A stretch of 64,000 bases of DNA from Pseudomonas viridiflava (GCF_900582625.1 NZ_UTIQ01000084.1:496001-560000); one strand, 5' to 3'. Counted from the stretch's first letter, positions 19,924 through 30,520 are shown. The notes: a model not told the origin generated them from the sequence alone. A program made the numbers and translations.

Positions 19924-20874
19924 ATGAGCCAAGCACTGCGCCTCGTCTTCGCCGGCACGCCCGAATTCGCCGCCGAACACCTCAAAGCCCTGCTCGCCAG
20001 CCAGCACGAGATCGTGGCGGTTTACACCCAGCCGGATCGTCCGGCCGGCCGTGGCCAGAAACTGATGCCCAGCCCGGTCAAGCAGTTGGCCCTGGAAAAC
20101 AACATTCCGGTCATGCAACCGCCGACCCTGCGCGACCCGGCCGCTCAAGCCGAATTGGCCACGCTGAATGCCGACCTCATGGTCGTGGTTGCCTACGGCT
20201 TGATCCTGCCGCAAGTGGTGCTCGATACGCCGCGCCTGGGTTGCATTAATAGTCACGCCTCGCTGCTGCCGCGCTGGCGCGGTGCGGCGCCGATTCAGCG
20301 CGCCGTGCAAGCCGGCGATGGGGAAAGCGGCGTGACCGTCATGCAGATGGAAGCAGGCCTGGACACCGGTCCCATGCTGCTCAAAGTAACCACCGCCATC
20401 AGTGCCGACGACACCGGCGGCAGTCTGCATGACCGCCTCGCCGAAATGGGCCCGCCTGCGGTATTGCAGGCGATTGCCGGCCTGGCTGCCGGAACGCTCC
20501 ACGGCGAAGTTCAGAACAACGAGTTAGCGACATACGCCCACAAGCTCAATAAAGACGAAGCACGTCTGGACTGGACGCGCCCGGCCGAAGAACTGGAGCG
20601 TGTGGTGCGCGCCTTTAATCCTTGGCCGATCTGCCACAGCACACTTAACGGCGAAACGCTGAAAGTGCTCGCCGCGCAGCCGGCCGAAGGCCACGGCGCG
20701 CCAGGAGAAATCCTTCAGGCCAGCCGCGACGGTTTAGTCGTTGCTTGCGGTACCGACGCACTTCGACTGACCCGCCTGCAATTGCCGGGCGGCAAAGCGC
20801 TGAATTTCTCCGATTTGTTTAACAGCCGCCGCGAGCAATTTGCCGTGGGCACCGTGCTGGGGGCTGGCGCATGA
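19924..20874 (+). CDS. fmt: Methionyl-tRNA formyltransferase
   Basis: This enzyme formylates initiator Met-tRNA using 10-formyltetrahydrofolate. It is 316 residues. The N-terminal formyltransferase domain starts [16 protein letters not shown] and holds the loop [14 protein letters not shown] that contacts the tRNA acceptor. The catalytic region [20 protein letters not shown] and DTGPMLLK follow. The C-terminal OB-fold tRNA-binding domain covers about 205-316. Its stop overlaps the rsmB start by four bases (ATGA), so the two are translationally coupled. Confidence 0.97.
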   Translation: MSQALRLVFAGTPEFAAEHLKALLASQHEIVAVYTQPDRPAGRGQKLMPSPVKQLALENNIPVMQPPTLRDPAAQAELATLNADLMVVVAYGLILPQVVLDTPRLGCINSHASLLPRWRGAAPIQRAVQAGDGESGVTVMQMEAGLDTGPMLLKVTTAISADDTGGSLHDRLAEMGPPAVLQAIAGLAAGTLHGEVQNNELATYAHKLNKDEARLDWTRPAEELERVVRAFNPWPICHSTLNGETLKVLAAQPAEGHGAPGEILQASRDGLVVACGTDALRLTRLQLPGGKALNFSDLFNSRREQFAVGTVLGAGA

Positions 20875-22199
20875 ATCCGCGTCTGGCGGCGGCCAATGCG
20901 CTTGCCACCGTGCTGTCTGGCAAAGCGTCGCTGAACAGCTCGTTGCCCAAGCAGCTGGATAAAGTCGAGGCGCGCGATAAAGGCCTGACCCAAGACTTGG
21001 CCTTTGGCACCGCCCGCTGGCAGCCACGCCTCAGCGCACTGGCTGAGCGCTTGCTGGAAAAGCCCTTCAAATCTGCCGACCGTGATGTGGAAGCGCTGCT
21101 GCTGGTCGGCCTGTATCAGCTGCTCTATACGCGCATCCCGGCGCACGCCGCCATCGGCGAAACCGTCGGCGCCGCTGAAAAGTTGAAGAAACCCTGGGCC
21201 AAAGGCCTGCTCAACGCCGTGCTGCGCCGTGCCCAGCGCGAATACCAGGCGCTGCTGCCGGAGCTTGACCACGACCCCATGGCGCGGACCGCCCATCCGC
21301 GCTGGCTACAAAAAGCGCTGAAGGCGTTTTGGCCCGAGCAGTGGGAGGCCATCTGCGCTGCCAACAATGCCCATCCGCCTTTAATCCTGCGCGTGAACCG
21401 CCGGCTCGGCAGCCGCGATGACTACCTCGGCGAGCTTAAACGCGTGGGCTTCGAAGCCAGCGCCTGCCCATTCAGCCGCGACGGCGTGGTGCTGGCCGAA
21501 GCCTGCGACGTCACCACGTTGCCGGGCTTCGCTGAGGGACGCGTCAGCGTGCAAGACGAAGCCGCGCAGTTGGCGGCGGACTTGCTCGACCTGGCGCCCG
21601 GCCAACGCGTGCTCGATGCCTGTTGCGCGCCGGGCGGCAAAACCTGTCACCTGCTGGAAGCCGAGCCTGCCTTGGCCGGCGTGGTGGCGATTGATCTGGA
21701 AGCCAAGCGCCTCGTCCGCGTGAAAGAAAACCTAGCGCGCCTTGGGCTGAGTGCTGAGTTGATAGCCGCCGATGCGCGGCAGACCGACGCGTGGTGGGAC
21801 GGCAAACCGTTCCAGCGCATCTTGCTCGACGCGCCGTGCTCGGCCACCGGCGTTATCCGCCGCCATCCCGACATCAAGCTGACCCGCCAAGCTGACGACA
21901 TTCCCGCGCTCGCCGCGCTGCAAGGCGAACTGCTCGATGCCTTGTGGCCCACGCTCGAAGTGGGCGGCGTACTCGTCTACGCCACCTGCTCGACGCTGCC
22001 CACAGAAAATACCGAAGTAATCGGGGCCTTCCTGGCCCGCACTCCCGGCGCCCGCGAGTTGGATATCGCCGGTCAACTGGGTAACCCGCCACCGGGGCTG
22101 AAACAGCCCCACGGCCGCCAATTGCTGGCGCAAGAGGGCGGTCACGACGGCTTCTATTACGCCAAACTCATCAAGATCGCTGCCGCGCCACGGGCCTAG
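20871..22199 (+). CDS. rsmB: 16S rRNA m5C967 methyltransferase
   Basis: This 442-residue enzyme methylates C967 of 16S rRNA with S-adenosylmethionine. An N-terminal NusB-like RNA-binding domain (about 1-140) precedes the NOL1/NOP2/Sun methyltransferase domain. SAM-binding [15 protein letters not shown] is present. So are the two family cysteines, in [17 protein letters not shown] and [14 protein letters not shown]; one is the catalytic nucleophile and the other releases the product. It is coupled to fmt by an ATGA overlap. Confidence 0.97.
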   Translation: MNPRLAAANALATVLSGKASLNSSLPKQLDKVEARDKGLTQDLAFGTARWQPRLSALAERLLEKPFKSADRDVEALLLVGLYQLLYTRIPAHAAIGETVGAAEKLKKPWAKGLLNAVLRRAQREYQALLPELDHDPMARTAHPRWLQKALKAFWPEQWEAICAANNAHPPLILRVNRRLGSRDDYLGELKRVGFEASACPFSRDGVVLAEACDVTTLPGFAEGRVSVQDEAAQLAADLLDLAPGQRVLDACCAPGGKTCHLLEAEPALAGVVAIDLEAKRLVRVKENLARLGLSAELIAADARQTDAWWDGKPFQRILLDAPCSATGVIRRHPDIKLTRQADDIPALAALQGELLDALWPTLEVGGVLVYATCSTLPTENTEVIGAFLARTPGARELDIAGQLGNPPPGLKQPHGRQLLAQEGGHDGFYYAKLIKIAAAPRA

Positions 22200-22283
22200 C
22201 CCTGCCTGTGCAGGCGCGGCGCAGGTCTGCTATTTTCGAGGCCGTTTTCGCTTGGCTATCTGCCGCTTTAGGAACGCACACGG

Positions 22284-23657
22284 ATGAAGATCATTATTCT
22301 CGGCGCCGGTCAGGTAGGCGGCACGCTGGCTGAACACCTGGCCAGCGAACACAACGACATCACCGTGATCGACACCGACGGCGACCGCTTGCGCGATCTG
22401 GGCGACCGTCTGGATATCCGCACCATTCAAGGCAAAGGTTCGTTCCCCACCGTGCTGCGCCAGGCCGGTGCCGACGATGCCGACATGCTGGTGGCCGTCA
22501 CCAACAGCGACGAAGTGAACATGGTCGCCTGCCAGGTGGCGTACACGCTGTTCCACACCCCGACCAAAATCGCCCGCGTGCGCGAAGCCGCGTATCTCAC
22601 GCGCTCCGGCCTGTTCGATAACGACGCCATTCCCGTCGACGTATTGATCAGTCCCGAGCAGGTGGTCACCAACTACATCAAACGCCTGATCGAGCACCCA
22701 GGTGCTCTGCAAGTCATCGACTTCGCCGGGGGCAAAGCGCAACTGGTGGCCGTGAAGGCCTATTACGGCGGGCCGCTGGTGGGCCAGCAATTGCGCCAAT
22801 TGCGCGAGCACATGCCCAACGTCGACACCCGCGTGGCCGCCATTTTCCGGCGTGACCGGCCGATTCTGCCGCGCGGCGATACCGTGATCGAAGCGGATGA
22901 CGAAGTGTTCTTCATTGCCGCCAAGGCGCACATCCGCGCGGTTATGAGTGAAATGCGCCGGCTGGAAGACAACAACAAACGCATCGTGATCGCTGGCGGC
23001 GGCCACATTGGTGAACGCCTGGCCGAGGCTATTGAAAGCCGCTACCAAGTCAAAATCATCGAGATGAACCCGGCGCGCTGCCGGTATCTGTCCGAGACGC
23101 TGGACAGCACCATCGTGCTGCAGGGCAGCGCCTCGGACCGCGATTTATTAGTGGAAGAAAACATCAGCGACGCCGACATCTTCCTGTCGCTGACCAACGA
23201 TGACGAAGCCAACATCATGTCCTCGCTGCTGGCCAAGCGTCTGGGCGCACGCAAGGTGATGACGCTGATTAACAACCCGGCGTACGTCGATCTGGTGCAG
23301 GGCGGCGAGATTGATATCGCCATCAGCCCGCAGCTCGCCACCATCGGCACCTTATTGGCGCACGTGCGCCGCGGCGATATCGTCAGCGTGCATTCGTTGC
23401 GCCGCGGTGCAGCGGAAGCCATCGAGGCCATTGCCCATGGCGATTCGAAATCCAGCAAGGTGATCGGCAAGGCCATTCGCGATATCGCCTTACCGCCGGG
23501 CACCACGATTGGCGCTCTGGTGCGCGACGAGGAAGTGCTGATCGCCCACGACGCGACGGTGATCGAGTCCGGCGATCACGTGATTCTGTTTTTGGTGGAC
23601 AAGAAATACATTCGCGACGTCGAGCGGCTGTTCCAGGTTGGCTTGACGTTCTTCTGA
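22284..23657 (+). CDS. trkA: Trk potassium uptake regulatory subunit TrkA
   Basis: This peripheral, NAD(H)-binding regulator gates the TrkH/TrkG potassium channel on the cytoplasmic face. The 457 residues contain two copies of an RCK unit. The first nucleotide-binding fold is [17 protein letters not shown] at the N-terminus and the second is [16 protein letters not shown] near residue 235; each is followed by a TrkA-C domain. No trkH lies nearby, which is usual in Pseudomonas. The gene follows rsmB by 84 bases, matching the conserved fmt-rsmB-trkA order. Confidence 0.96.
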   Translation: MKIIILGAGQVGGTLAEHLASEHNDITVIDTDGDRLRDLGDRLDIRTIQGKGSFPTVLRQAGADDADMLVAVTNSDEVNMVACQVAYTLFHTPTKIARVREAAYLTRSGLFDNDAIPVDVLISPEQVVTNYIKRLIEHPGALQVIDFAGGKAQLVAVKAYYGGPLVGQQLRQLREHMPNVDTRVAAIFRRDRPILPRGDTVIEADDEVFFIAAKAHIRAVMSEMRRLEDNNKRIVIAGGGHIGERLAEAIESRYQVKIIEMNPARCRYLSETLDSTIVLQGSASDRDLLVEENISDADIFLSLTNDDEANIMSSLLAKRLGARKVMTLINNPAYVDLVQGGEIDIAISPQLATIGTLLAHVRRGDIVSVHSLRRGAAEAIEAIAHGDSKSSKVIGKAIRDIALPPGTTIGALVRDEEVLIAHDATVIESGDHVILFLVDKKYIRDVERLFQVGLTFF

Positions 23658-23687
23658 TTGCTCGATGGCGTATAAGCCGAGGCGCGC

Positions 23688-24008
23688 GTGCTCGAATCTC
23701 TCGAAAAAATGCTCGGCAAAGGTATCGACAATGCCTTGCTGCGCTTTGGTCTCGGCAAGGGTTATCTGGACATCAACGAGCACGCCAAAGCAGCTGAACA
23801 CCTGCAGCGCTGCGTCGAATTCGACCCGAAGTATTCCGCGGCGTGGAAGCTGTTGGGCAAAGCCCATTCGGGCTTGGGCGACGCGGCGGCAGCGCGTGCG
23901 GCGTGGGAGCACGGCATCGCCGCCGCGCAGGCGCACGGCGATAAGCAGGCAGAAAAGGAAATGACCGTGTTTGTGCGAAAACTGGATAAAGCGCTGGGTT
24001 CGGAATAA
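23688..24008 (+). CDS. Small TPR-repeat protein
   Basis: This 106-residue protein starts with GTG at 23688, 30 bases after trkA. Two to three tetratricopeptide-like helical pairs are visible (ALLRFGLGKGYLDINEHAKA, CVEFDPKYSAAWKLLGKAH, ARAAWEHGIAAAQAHGDKQ). The Trp-Leu-Gly and Pro positions fit the TPR consensus. There is no signal peptide, so a cytoplasmic protein-binding adaptor is likely. Its partner is unknown. Confidence 0.85.
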   Translation: MLESLEKMLGKGIDNALLRFGLGKGYLDINEHAKAAEHLQRCVEFDPKYSAAWKLLGKAHSGLGDAAAARAAWEHGIAAAQAHGDKQAEKEMTVFVRKLDKALGSE

Positions 24009-24022
24009 ACGGCCCGAGGTTC

Positions 24023-24289
24023 TCAGTCTTCGCGAATAAACCGCAGCCCCACCCCATCGCCGTTCACACGCATCACTTCCATCTGCAACACGGGCGCTTC
24101 GATGGGCAGGTCTTGCACCTGCCCGGTGACGACGTCGCCGAGAACCAGACTGGTGAGTTCGTCGTGTTTAACGAATACGCCACCATCTGAAAGATCGCGG
24201 GTTTGGGCGAGCAGCTCACCAAAGCTTGGGTGGCTGATTTTGATCCGGCACTTCAGTGAGGTGCGTGGCGATTGTCGCTGGTTGGACAT
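24023..24289 (-). CDS. PilZ-domain protein
   Basis: The 88 residues form a single PilZ domain, the cyclic di-GMP receptor fold. The first motif is only partly kept (RQSPRTSLKCRIKI; the RxxxR arginines appear as R4xxxxR), and the second, D/NxSxxG, is present as DLSDGGVFVKH. It may bind cyclic di-GMP, linking it loosely to the cyclase at the left end of the window, but the weak first motif leaves room for a non-binding role. It converges on the TPR gene, with stops 14 bases apart. Confidence 0.85.
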   Translation of the reverse strand: MSNQRQSPRTSLKCRIKISHPSFGELLAQTRDLSDGGVFVKHDELTSLVLGDVVTGQVQDLPIEAPVLQMEVMRVNGDGVGLRFIRED

Positions 24290-24329
24290 AGGGCCCGGCT
24301 TCCTGGTCAACGGTCCCTGTTAATAACGC

Positions 24330-24376
24330 AAATTGCTGCGCTCGCCTAGTGTGGCGAGCCTTCGCAGCGCGCAATT
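24330..24376. other. Long imperfect hairpin between PilZ and acyltransferase genes
   Basis: AATTGCTGCGCTCGCC and GGCGAGCCTTCGCAGCGCGC then AATT can fold back on each other across a short loop. It lies 6 bases after the acyltransferase stop on the minus strand and may act as its terminator, though no long T run follows. Confidence 0.55.
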
Positions 24377-24382
24377 GGCCGG

Positions 24383-25273
24383 TTAGTACCAGCGCTCTTC
24401 GCCTTCGGGGCGTTTCTTGAAGCGCTTCATCGTCCACATGTACTGACTTGGGTAAGCGCGCACATAGCGCTCGACGACCTGACTCATAGCAGCGACCGCC
24501 TCGCGGGTGTCTTCGCTGTACATGCCTTCGGGTGCGGCTTCGAGGATGACTTTGTAGCCCGACCCGTCGTCCAGGCGCAGCGCATGCAGGAACACGCCGA
24601 CCGCCTTACCGCCGGCGAGCATGCCGGGAACAAACTTGCTGGTCAGCGCTTCAATGGCGCAAAACGGCACGAACAAGCCAGCGGACAAACTCGGCTCCGG
24701 GTCGGCAGGAATGCCCACCGCGCCGCCTCGGCGAACTTCCTTGATGACGCTGAGAATGCCTTCTTTGGTCGAGGGCGCGACCCGGTTGCCCAGCTGCACA
24801 CGCTGCTTGCGCAGCAAATCGTCGACCGCTTTGAGCTTCGGCGGACGGTAAAAAATGATGGGTTTGCACTGGTTGCAGTAGAAGTGATTGAGCACTTCCC
24901 AGTTGCCGAGGTGGCTGGTAATGCCTACCACGCCTTTGCCCGAGGCCAGTGCCGCTTCGAGCACATCCAGGCCTTCGACTTCACGCACCAGCTTGAGTGA
25001 TTTCTGCGCAGGCCAAACCCAGGCGCAGGCACTTTCGGTCAGGGTTTTGCCAATGTCCATCAGCGCTTTGCGCAGCAAACGGTCGTGGGCAGCGGCGTCC
25101 AACTCGGGAAAACACTTGCGCAGGTTGATATCGGCAACAGCGCGGGAGCGGGTGGGGAAGCGCCACATGCACCAGCCGATCAGGTTGCCCAAGGCCTGCA
25201 CCGCATGCCAAGGCAACAAGGCGAACAGACGCAGAAAGCCTACGATCAACGCACCTTTGAACTTCTCCACCAT
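24383..25273 (-). CDS. Lipid A biosynthesis lauroyl/myristoyl acyltransferase (HtrB/LpxL family)
   Basis: This 296-residue inner-membrane enzyme adds a secondary acyl chain to lipid A. An N-terminal hydrophobic anchor (ALIVGFLRLFALLPWHAVQALG) precedes the acyltransferase domain. The catalytic HX4E motif is SHLGNWE with His121 and Glu126, followed by YRPPKLKAVD and the GIPADPEPS block. ATG at 25273 (MVEKFKG) matches homologues; the open frame upstream runs through the REP and is not coding. It is equivalent to the HtrB-type gene beside tag in other Pseudomonas. Confidence 0.92.
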   Translation of the reverse strand: MVEKFKGALIVGFLRLFALLPWHAVQALGNLIGWCMWRFPTRSRAVADINLRKCFPELDAAAHDRLLRKALMDIGKTLTESACAWVWPAQKSLKLVREVEGLDVLEAALASGKGVVGITSHLGNWEVLNHFYCNQCKPIIFYRPPKLKAVDDLLRKQRVQLGNRVAPSTKEGILSVIKEVRRGGAVGIPADPEPSLSAGLFVPFCAIEALTSKFVPGMLAGGKAVGVFLHALRLDDGSGYKVILEAAPEGMYSEDTREAVAAMSQVVERYVRAYPSQYMWTMKRFKKRPEGEERWY

Positions 25274-25349
25274 GTACTCCACGAATTCGAACAGGCGCGC
25301 ATTGTAACCACCTTGAGCCGCTTCGGTTATGGCCGGCAATTCCGCAACT

Positions 25350-25429
25350 TGTAGGAGCCAGCTTGCGGGCGAACCCTGCAAACACCGAAGCCCTGCGTTG
25401 CACGGTTCGCCAGCAAGCTGGCTCCTACG
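25350..25429. repeat. REP-type inverted repeat (GTAGGAGCCAGCTTGC class)
   Basis: GTAGGAGCCAGCTTGCGGGC at the left is matched in reverse complement by GCCAGCAAGCTGGCTCCTAC at the right, with about 40 bases between. This is a common Pseudomonas fluorescens-group REP pair. Its right arm contains the stop codon of tag on the minus strand, so the element sits exactly at the tag 3' end, upstream of the acyltransferase gene. Confidence 0.9.
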
Positions 25430-25985
25430 GATGCTGCGCGGTGAGTTCGGCGTAGCGGTCGCAATCCTGCGTGTGGTCCATGACCATGCCGGTGGCCTGC
25501 ATAAAGGCGTAGCAGATGGTTGGCCCCACAAAGGTAAAGCCGGCTTTCTTCAGCGCCTTGCTCATGGCCTCGGCTTCCGGCGTTACGGCGGGCACATGGC
25601 TGCGGCCAGGGAAGTGGTTGACCTTGGGCACGCCGCCGACAAATGACCACAGCAGCCCAACCGGATCGGGCAACCGCAACCAGGCCGCCGCGTTTTGCCG
25701 TGCGGCTTTGAGTTTGAGCCGGTTGCGGATGATGCCGGGGTCTTGCATCAGCGCGTCTATTTCTTCATCGCTCAGTTGCGCGAGGCGCTGGGGGTCGAAA
25801 CCAAACAGCACCTGGCGATAGCGTTCGCGCTTCTTTAATACGGTGATCCACGACAGCCCCGCCTGAAAGCCTTCGAGCAGCAGCATCTCGAACAGCGACT
25901 GCGCGTTGCGTTGCGGGACGCCCCATTCCTGGTCGTGGTAGGTGATGTAAAGGGGGTCTTCATTGCACCAGAAGCAGCGTGGCAT
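25425..25985 (-). CDS. tag: DNA-3-methyladenine glycosylase I
   Basis: This base-excision repair enzyme removes 3-methyladenine from alkylated DNA. It is 186 residues. Zinc ligands are recognisable: RCFWCNEDPLYITYHDQEWG at the N-terminus supplies Cys and His, and MDHTQDCDRY near the C-terminus supplies His and Cys. The core contains LFEMLLLEGFQAGLSWITVLKKRE with the base-pocket Glu and Trp. The upstream in-frame extension to 26102 crosses the glyQ promoter and is not used. Its TAG stop lies inside a REP arm. It is divergent from glyQ. Confidence 0.95.
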   Translation of the reverse strand: MPRCFWCNEDPLYITYHDQEWGVPQRNAQSLFEMLLLEGFQAGLSWITVLKKRERYRQVLFGFDPQRLAQLSDEEIDALMQDPGIIRNRLKLKAARQNAAAWLRLPDPVGLLWSFVGGVPKVNHFPGRSHVPAVTPEAEAMSKALKKAGFTFVGPTICYAFMQATGMVMDHTQDCDRYAELTAQHP

Positions 25986-26073
25986 AGGGCTCCGAGGGGA
26001 GGGCGAGGGTGGTTTGTAGGGTGAATCGGGTATACTCCCGCCCTTTCTGTCGCCCTCAGTACAGGTGAAATTA

Positions 26074-27021
26074 GTGAGCCAGCCTACGCCTGCCGTGCGC
26101 ACCTTCCAAGATCTGATCCTCGCCCTTCAACAGTATTGGGCAGAGCAAGGTTGTGTGGTGCTTCAGCCTTACGATATGGAAGTCGGCGCCGGCACCTTCC
26201 ACACCGCCACGTTTCTGCGCGCCGTTGGCCCGGAAACCTGGAACGCCGCCTACGTGCAACCCAGCCGCCGTCCCGGTGATGGCCGCTACGGCGAAAACCC
26301 CAACCGCTTGCAGCATTACTACCAATTCCAGGTAGTGCTCAAACCCAACCCGGACAACTTCCAAGAGCTGTACCTCGGCTCGCTCAAACGCATTGGCCTC
26401 GATCCGCTGGTGCACGACATCCGTTTCGTTGAAGACAACTGGGAATCGCCGACCCTCGGCGCCTGGGGTCTGGGCTGGGAAATCTGGCTGAACGGTATGG
26501 AAGTCACCCAGTTCACCTACTTCCAGCAAGTAGGCGGCATTGAGTGCTACCCGGTGACCGGCGAGATCACCTACGGTCTCGAGCGCCTGGCCATGTACCT
26601 GCAGGGCGTGGATTCGGTCTACGACCTGGTTTGGACCGACGGCCCGTTCGGCAAGGTCACCTACGGCGATGTGTTCCATCAGAACGAGGTGGAGCAGTCC
26701 ACCTACAACTTCGAACACGCCAACGTCGACAAGCTGTTCGAGCTGTTCGATTTCTATGAAAGCGAAGCCAATCGCCTGATCGAGTTGCAGCTGCCGCTGC
26801 CGACCTACGAAATGGTGCTCAAGGCCTCGCACACCTTCAACCTGCTCGATGCTCGTCGCGCGATCTCGGTGACTGCCCGTCAGCAATACATCCTTCGTGT
26901 GCGGGCATTGGCCCGCTCGGTAGCGCAGAGCTACCTGCAAGCGCGTGCCCGTCTTGGCTTCCCGATGGCGGCGCCCGATCTGCGCGATGAAGTATTGGCC
27001 AAGCTGGAGGCAGCAGAATGA
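26074..27021 (+). CDS. glyQ: Glycine-tRNA ligase alpha subunit
   Basis: This is the catalytic subunit of the alpha2beta2 bacterial glycyl-tRNA synthetase. The 315 residues show class II features, including [34 protein letters not shown], and [24 protein letters not shown] at 26074 (then [12 protein letters not shown]) is preferred to GTG at 26065 because AGGTGA then sits at a good distance. A TATACT sequence at 26031 is a plausible -10 hexamer for this gene, but no matching -35 was found. The stop overlaps glyS (ATGA). Confidence 0.97.
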   Translation: MSQPTPAVRTFQDLILALQQYWAEQGCVVLQPYDMEVGAGTFHTATFLRAVGPETWNAAYVQPSRRPGDGRYGENPNRLQHYYQFQVVLKPNPDNFQELYLGSLKRIGLDPLVHDIRFVEDNWESPTLGAWGLGWEIWLNGMEVTQFTYFQQVGGIECYPVTGEITYGLERLAMYLQGVDSVYDLVWTDGPFGKVTYGDVFHQNEVEQSTYNFEHANVDKLFELFDFYESEANRLIELQLPLPTYEMVLKASHTFNLLDARRAISVTARQQYILRVRALARSVAQSYLQARARLGFPMAAPDLRDEVLAKLEAAE

Positions 27022-29072
27022 GTGCACGTGATTTTCTGGTTGAACTGGGCACCGAAGAGCTGCCACCCAAAGCCCTGAAAACCCTCGGCGACGCCTTTCT
27101 GGCCGGCATCGAGAAAGGCCTTAAAAGCGCGGGTCTGAGCTACAGCGGCAGCCGCGTATATGCCGCGCCACGTCGTCTGGCAGTGATCATTGATCAACTG
27201 GCCGAACAGCAGCCGGATCGTAGCGTCAATCTGGACGGCCCGCCCGTGCAAGCGGCCTTCGACGTCGACGGCAACCCGACCCAAGCCGCTCTTGGCTTCG
27301 CGAAAAAGTGCGGCGTCGATATTTCTGCCATCGACCGCAGCGGTGCCAAGCTCAAGTTCAGCCAAAGCATTCCCGGCCAACCTGCCGTGGGCCTGTTGGC
27401 CGGCATCGTTAGTGCCTCGCTGAATGACCTGCCGATTCCCAAACGCATGCGTTGGGGTGCGCGCAAAGAAGAGTTCGTACGGCCAACCCAATGGCTCGTC
27501 ATGCTGTTTGGTGACGACGTGGTGGACTGCGAAATTCTGGCGCAAAAGGCTGGCCGCGAATCGCGCGGGCACCGCTTCCATCATCCCGAAAGCGTGCGTA
27601 TCAGCTCGCCGGCCGGTTACCTGGAAGACTTGCGCAGCGCCTACGTGCTGGCTGACTTCGCCGAGCGCCGCAGCCTGATCAGCAAGCGCGTCGACACGCT
27701 AGCCGCTGAGCAGCACGGCACCGCCATCATGCCGCCCGCGTTGCTCGACGAAGTCACCGCGTTGGTCGAGTGGCCGGTACCGCTGGTGTGCTCGTTTGAA
27801 GAGCGCTTCCTGGCCGTGCCGCAAGAAGCCTTGATAACCACCATGCAGGACAACCAGAAGTACTTCTGCCTGCTGGACACCAACGGCCTCTTGCTGCCGC
27901 GCTTTATTACCGTGGCCAACGTTGAGAGCAAAGACCCGGCGCAAATCATCTCGGGCAACGAGAAAGTGGTTCGCCCGCGTCTGACCGACGCCGAGTTCTT
28001 TTTCAAGCAAGACAAGAAGCAGAAGCTCGACACCTTTAACGCGCGCCTCGCCAATGTGGTGTTCCAGGCGCAGTTGGGTTCGGTGTTCGACAAGGCCGAG
28101 CGCGTTTCCCTGCTAGCTGCCTTTATCGCCGCCCGCATCGGTGGCGATAGCCGCTGGGCTGCCCGCGCCGGTTTGCTGAGCAAGTGCGACCTGGCCACGG
28201 AAATGGTCGGCGAATTCCCGGAAATGCAGGGTATCGCTGGCTACTACTACGCGCTGAATGACGGCGAGCCGCAGGACGTTGCTCTGGCGCTGAACGAGCA
28301 GTACATGCCACGCGGCGCCGGCGCCGAGTTGCCGACCACGCTGACCGGCGCGGCGGTGGCGATCGCCGACAAGCTCGATACGCTGGTAGGTATTTTCGGC
28401 ATCGGCATGCTGCCCACCGGCAGCAAAGACCCCTACGCCTTACGTCGTGCTGCGCTGGGTATTTTGCGCATCCTGATCGAGAAGAAACTCGACCTCGATC
28501 TGGTCGCCACCATCGGTTTTGCCATCGAGCAATTCGGCGCCAAGGTCAAACCGGTTGGCCTCGCCGCCCAGGTGCAAGACTTCATCTTCGATCGTTTGCG
28601 CGCCCGTTATGAAGACGAAGGCGTGGAAGTGGCGGTGTACCAGGCCGTGCGTGCAGTGGCGCCGGTGTCGCCGCTGGACTTCGACCAGCGCGTACAAGCG
28701 GTTCAGGCGTTCCGCAAACTGCCGGAAGCCGAGGCCTTGGCCGCGGCCAACAAGCGCGTGTCCAACCTGTTGAGCAAGGCCGAGGGCGCCGTTGCCCCGG
28801 GCATCGAAGCGCATTACTTCGATTCGCCTAGTGAGTTCTCGCTTTACGCCGCAATTCAGCAAGCTGACCACGCCGTGCAACCGTTGGCCCAGGCCCGTTT
28901 GTACAGCGAGGCGCTGGCACAATTGGCGTCGCTGCGTGACCCGGTGGACGCGTTCTTTGCGGCCGTTATGGTCAACGCTGAAGACCCGTCGGTGCGTGCA
29001 AACCGCTACGCCCTGTTGGCCAAATTGCGCAGCCTGTTCCTGGGCGTCGCCGACATTTCGCTGCTGGGGTAG
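27018..29072 (+). CDS. glyS: Glycine-tRNA ligase beta subunit
   Basis: This 684-residue tRNA-binding subunit of glycyl-tRNA synthetase begins [15 protein letters not shown], the usual N-terminus. The middle holds [19 protein letters not shown] and [11 protein letters not shown] with the HD-like region ([19 protein letters not shown]). The C-terminal DALR-type anticodon-binding domain ends with the [16 protein letters not shown] motif. It is translationally coupled to glyQ by four bases, matching equal subunit need. gmhB begins 3 bases after its stop. Confidence 0.97.
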   Translation: MSARDFLVELGTEELPPKALKTLGDAFLAGIEKGLKSAGLSYSGSRVYAAPRRLAVIIDQLAEQQPDRSVNLDGPPVQAAFDVDGNPTQAALGFAKKCGVDISAIDRSGAKLKFSQSIPGQPAVGLLAGIVSASLNDLPIPKRMRWGARKEEFVRPTQWLVMLFGDDVVDCEILAQKAGRESRGHRFHHPESVRISSPAGYLEDLRSAYVLADFAERRSLISKRVDTLAAEQHGTAIMPPALLDEVTALVEWPVPLVCSFEERFLAVPQEALITTMQDNQKYFCLLDTNGLLLPRFITVANVESKDPAQIISGNEKVVRPRLTDAEFFFKQDKKQKLDTFNARLANVVFQAQLGSVFDKAERVSLLAAFIAARIGGDSRWAARAGLLSKCDLATEMVGEFPEMQGIAGYYYALNDGEPQDVALALNEQYMPRGAGAELPTTLTGAAVAIADKLDTLVGIFGIGMLPTGSKDPYALRRAALGILRILIEKKLDLDLVATIGFAIEQFGAKVKPVGLAAQVQDFIFDRLRARYEDEGVEVAVYQAVRAVAPVSPLDFDQRVQAVQAFRKLPEAEALAAANKRVSNLLSKAEGAVAPGIEAHYFDSPSEFSLYAAIQQADHAVQPLAQARLYSEALAQLASLRDPVDAFFAAVMVNAEDPSVRANRYALLAKLRSLFLGVADISLLG

Positions 29073-29075
29073 ACC

Positions 29076-29612
29076 GTGAAGTTGCTGATACTCGACCGCG
29101 ATGGGGTGATCAATTACGACTCCGACGCCTACATCAAAACGCTGGAGGAGTGGATTCCGCTCCCCGGCGCCGTCGAGGCCATCGCGCAACTGAGCAAGGC
29201 CGGCTGGACGGTGGCAGTGGCCACTAACCAGTCGGGCCTGGCGCGCGGTTATTACTCAGAAGCGGTGCTCGATTCCATGCACGCGCGGTTGCGTGCGCTG
29301 GTGGCCGAGCAGGGCGGTGAACTGGGGCTGGTGGTGCATTGTCCACATGGGCCGCACGACGGTTGTGACTGCCGTAAACCCAAGCCCGGCATGCTGCGTA
29401 CCATCGCTGCGCATTACCACACAGATCTTGCAGGCGTGTGGTTTGTCGGCGACAGTCGAGGTGACCTGGACGCCGCGCTGGCCGTCGATTGTCAGCCTGT
29501 TCTGGTGAAGACCGGCAAAGGCGAAAGAACCCTGGGCAGCGAGCTGCCGAAAGGGACGTTGATATTTGACGATTTGGCGGCGGTTGCCGCGCAGTTACTC
29601 CACACCCAATAG
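29076..29612 (+). CDS. gmhB: D-glycero-beta-D-manno-heptose 1,7-bisphosphate 7-phosphatase
   Basis: This HAD-family phosphatase acts in ADP-heptose synthesis for the lipopolysaccharide inner core. The 178 residues start with GTG and carry LDRDGVINYDS (nucleophile Asp7, acid/base Asp9). The zinc loop CPHGPHDGCDCRKPKPGM has the Cys/His pattern of GmhB, and VGDSRGDLDAAL supplies the Mg2+ Asp. The gene follows glyS by 3 bases and is probably in the same operon as plsC. Confidence 0.95.
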   Translation: MKLLILDRDGVINYDSDAYIKTLEEWIPLPGAVEAIAQLSKAGWTVAVATNQSGLARGYYSEAVLDSMHARLRALVAEQGGELGLVVHCPHGPHDGCDCRKPKPGMLRTIAAHYHTDLAGVWFVGDSRGDLDAALAVDCQPVLVKTGKGERTLGSELPKGTLIFDDLAAVAAQLLHTQ

Positions 29613-29642
29613 GCGGGGATTGCCCGCGACGGATAACGCTAA

Positions 29643-30416
29643 ATGTCGATCGTGCTGGCCATCAGAATTTTCCTCTTTTATATCTTCCTCGGCGGCAGCG
29701 CCTTGCTCTGGTGCACCCTGAGTTTCTTCGTCGCCCCGTTCCAATCGTTTGAAGCCCGCTACCGCTTTATCAACGTCAACTGGTGCCGCTTCGCCGTGAA
29801 GCTCACCGAAGTGATGCTCGGTATTCGCTATGAAGTACACGGCGCCGAGAACGTGCCTACGCAGCCCTGCGTGATCCTCTCCAAACACCAAAGCACCTGG
29901 GAAACCTTTTTCCTCTCGTGCTACTTCGCGCCGCTGAGCCAGGTGCTCAAACGCGAACTGCTGTACGTCCCGTTTTTTGGCTGGGCCATGGCCATGCTCA
30001 AGCCCATCGCCATTGACCGTAACAACCCGAAAGCTGCACTCAAAGAGTTGGCCAAGCAGGGCCATGAACGCTTGCAGCAGAATATTTGGGTGCTAATTTT
30101 CCCGGAAGGCACGCGCGTGCCGGCGGGGCAGATTGGCAAGTTCTCACGCGGTGGCGCCGCGTTGGCGGTCAATGCGAACCTGCCGGTGTTGCCGATTGCC
30201 CACAACGCGGGTGAGTTCTGGCCTAAACAAGGCTGGGGCAAAAAGCCTGGGACCATTCAAGTGATGATCGGCCCGGTGATGCACGCCGAGGGCACCGGGC
30301 CACGCGCCATTGCCGCATTGAACGACCGCGCCTTCGCCTGGGTGGAACAGGCGCAACGGGACATGGGCGCGCTGTACGGCGAGCACCCGGTGACCGAAAC
30401 GCCGGTTCAGCTTTAG
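29643..30416 (+). CDS. plsC: 1-acyl-sn-glycerol-3-phosphate acyltransferase
   Basis: This 257-residue inner-membrane enzyme acylates lysophosphatidate to phosphatidate. An N-terminal membrane segment (AIRIFLFYIFLGGSALLWCTL) is followed by the acyltransferase block. The catalytic motif is KHQSTWETF, an HX4E form with His82 and Glu87 instead of the commoner HX4D. The glycerol-phosphate-binding FPEGTR is at 153-158. Pseudomonas has several PlsC paralogues, so this one may be a minor or specialised copy. It is the last gene of glyQ-glyS-gmhB-plsC, with a terminator 20 bases on. Confidence 0.92.
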   Translation: MSIVLAIRIFLFYIFLGGSALLWCTLSFFVAPFQSFEARYRFINVNWCRFAVKLTEVMLGIRYEVHGAENVPTQPCVILSKHQSTWETFFLSCYFAPLSQVLKRELLYVPFFGWAMAMLKPIAIDRNNPKAALKELAKQGHERLQQNIWVLIFPEGTRVPAGQIGKFSRGGAALAVNANLPVLPIAHNAGEFWPKQGWGKKPGTIQVMIGPVMHAEGTGPRAIAALNDRAFAWVEQAQRDMGALYGEHPVTETPVQL

Positions 30417-30435
30417 CCTTAACCGCTTCGATCAA

Positions 30436-30462
30436 AACCCCGGCCACCGCGCCGGGGTTTTT
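30436..30462 (+). terminator. Rho-independent terminator after plsC
   Basis: AACCCCGGC and GCCGGGGTT form a GC-rich stem followed by TTTTTA, ending the glyQ-plsC transcript. Confidence 0.9.
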
Positions 30463-30520
30463 ACATTCAGGGCTGCCAAAAGGATGGGCATGGCGCACAA
30501 CGTTGCCGTTCGCTCGCGCG

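Noticed and set aside
26071..27066. 331-residue open frame antisense to glyQ
   Set aside because: Shadow of a universally conserved gene; no domain is visible.
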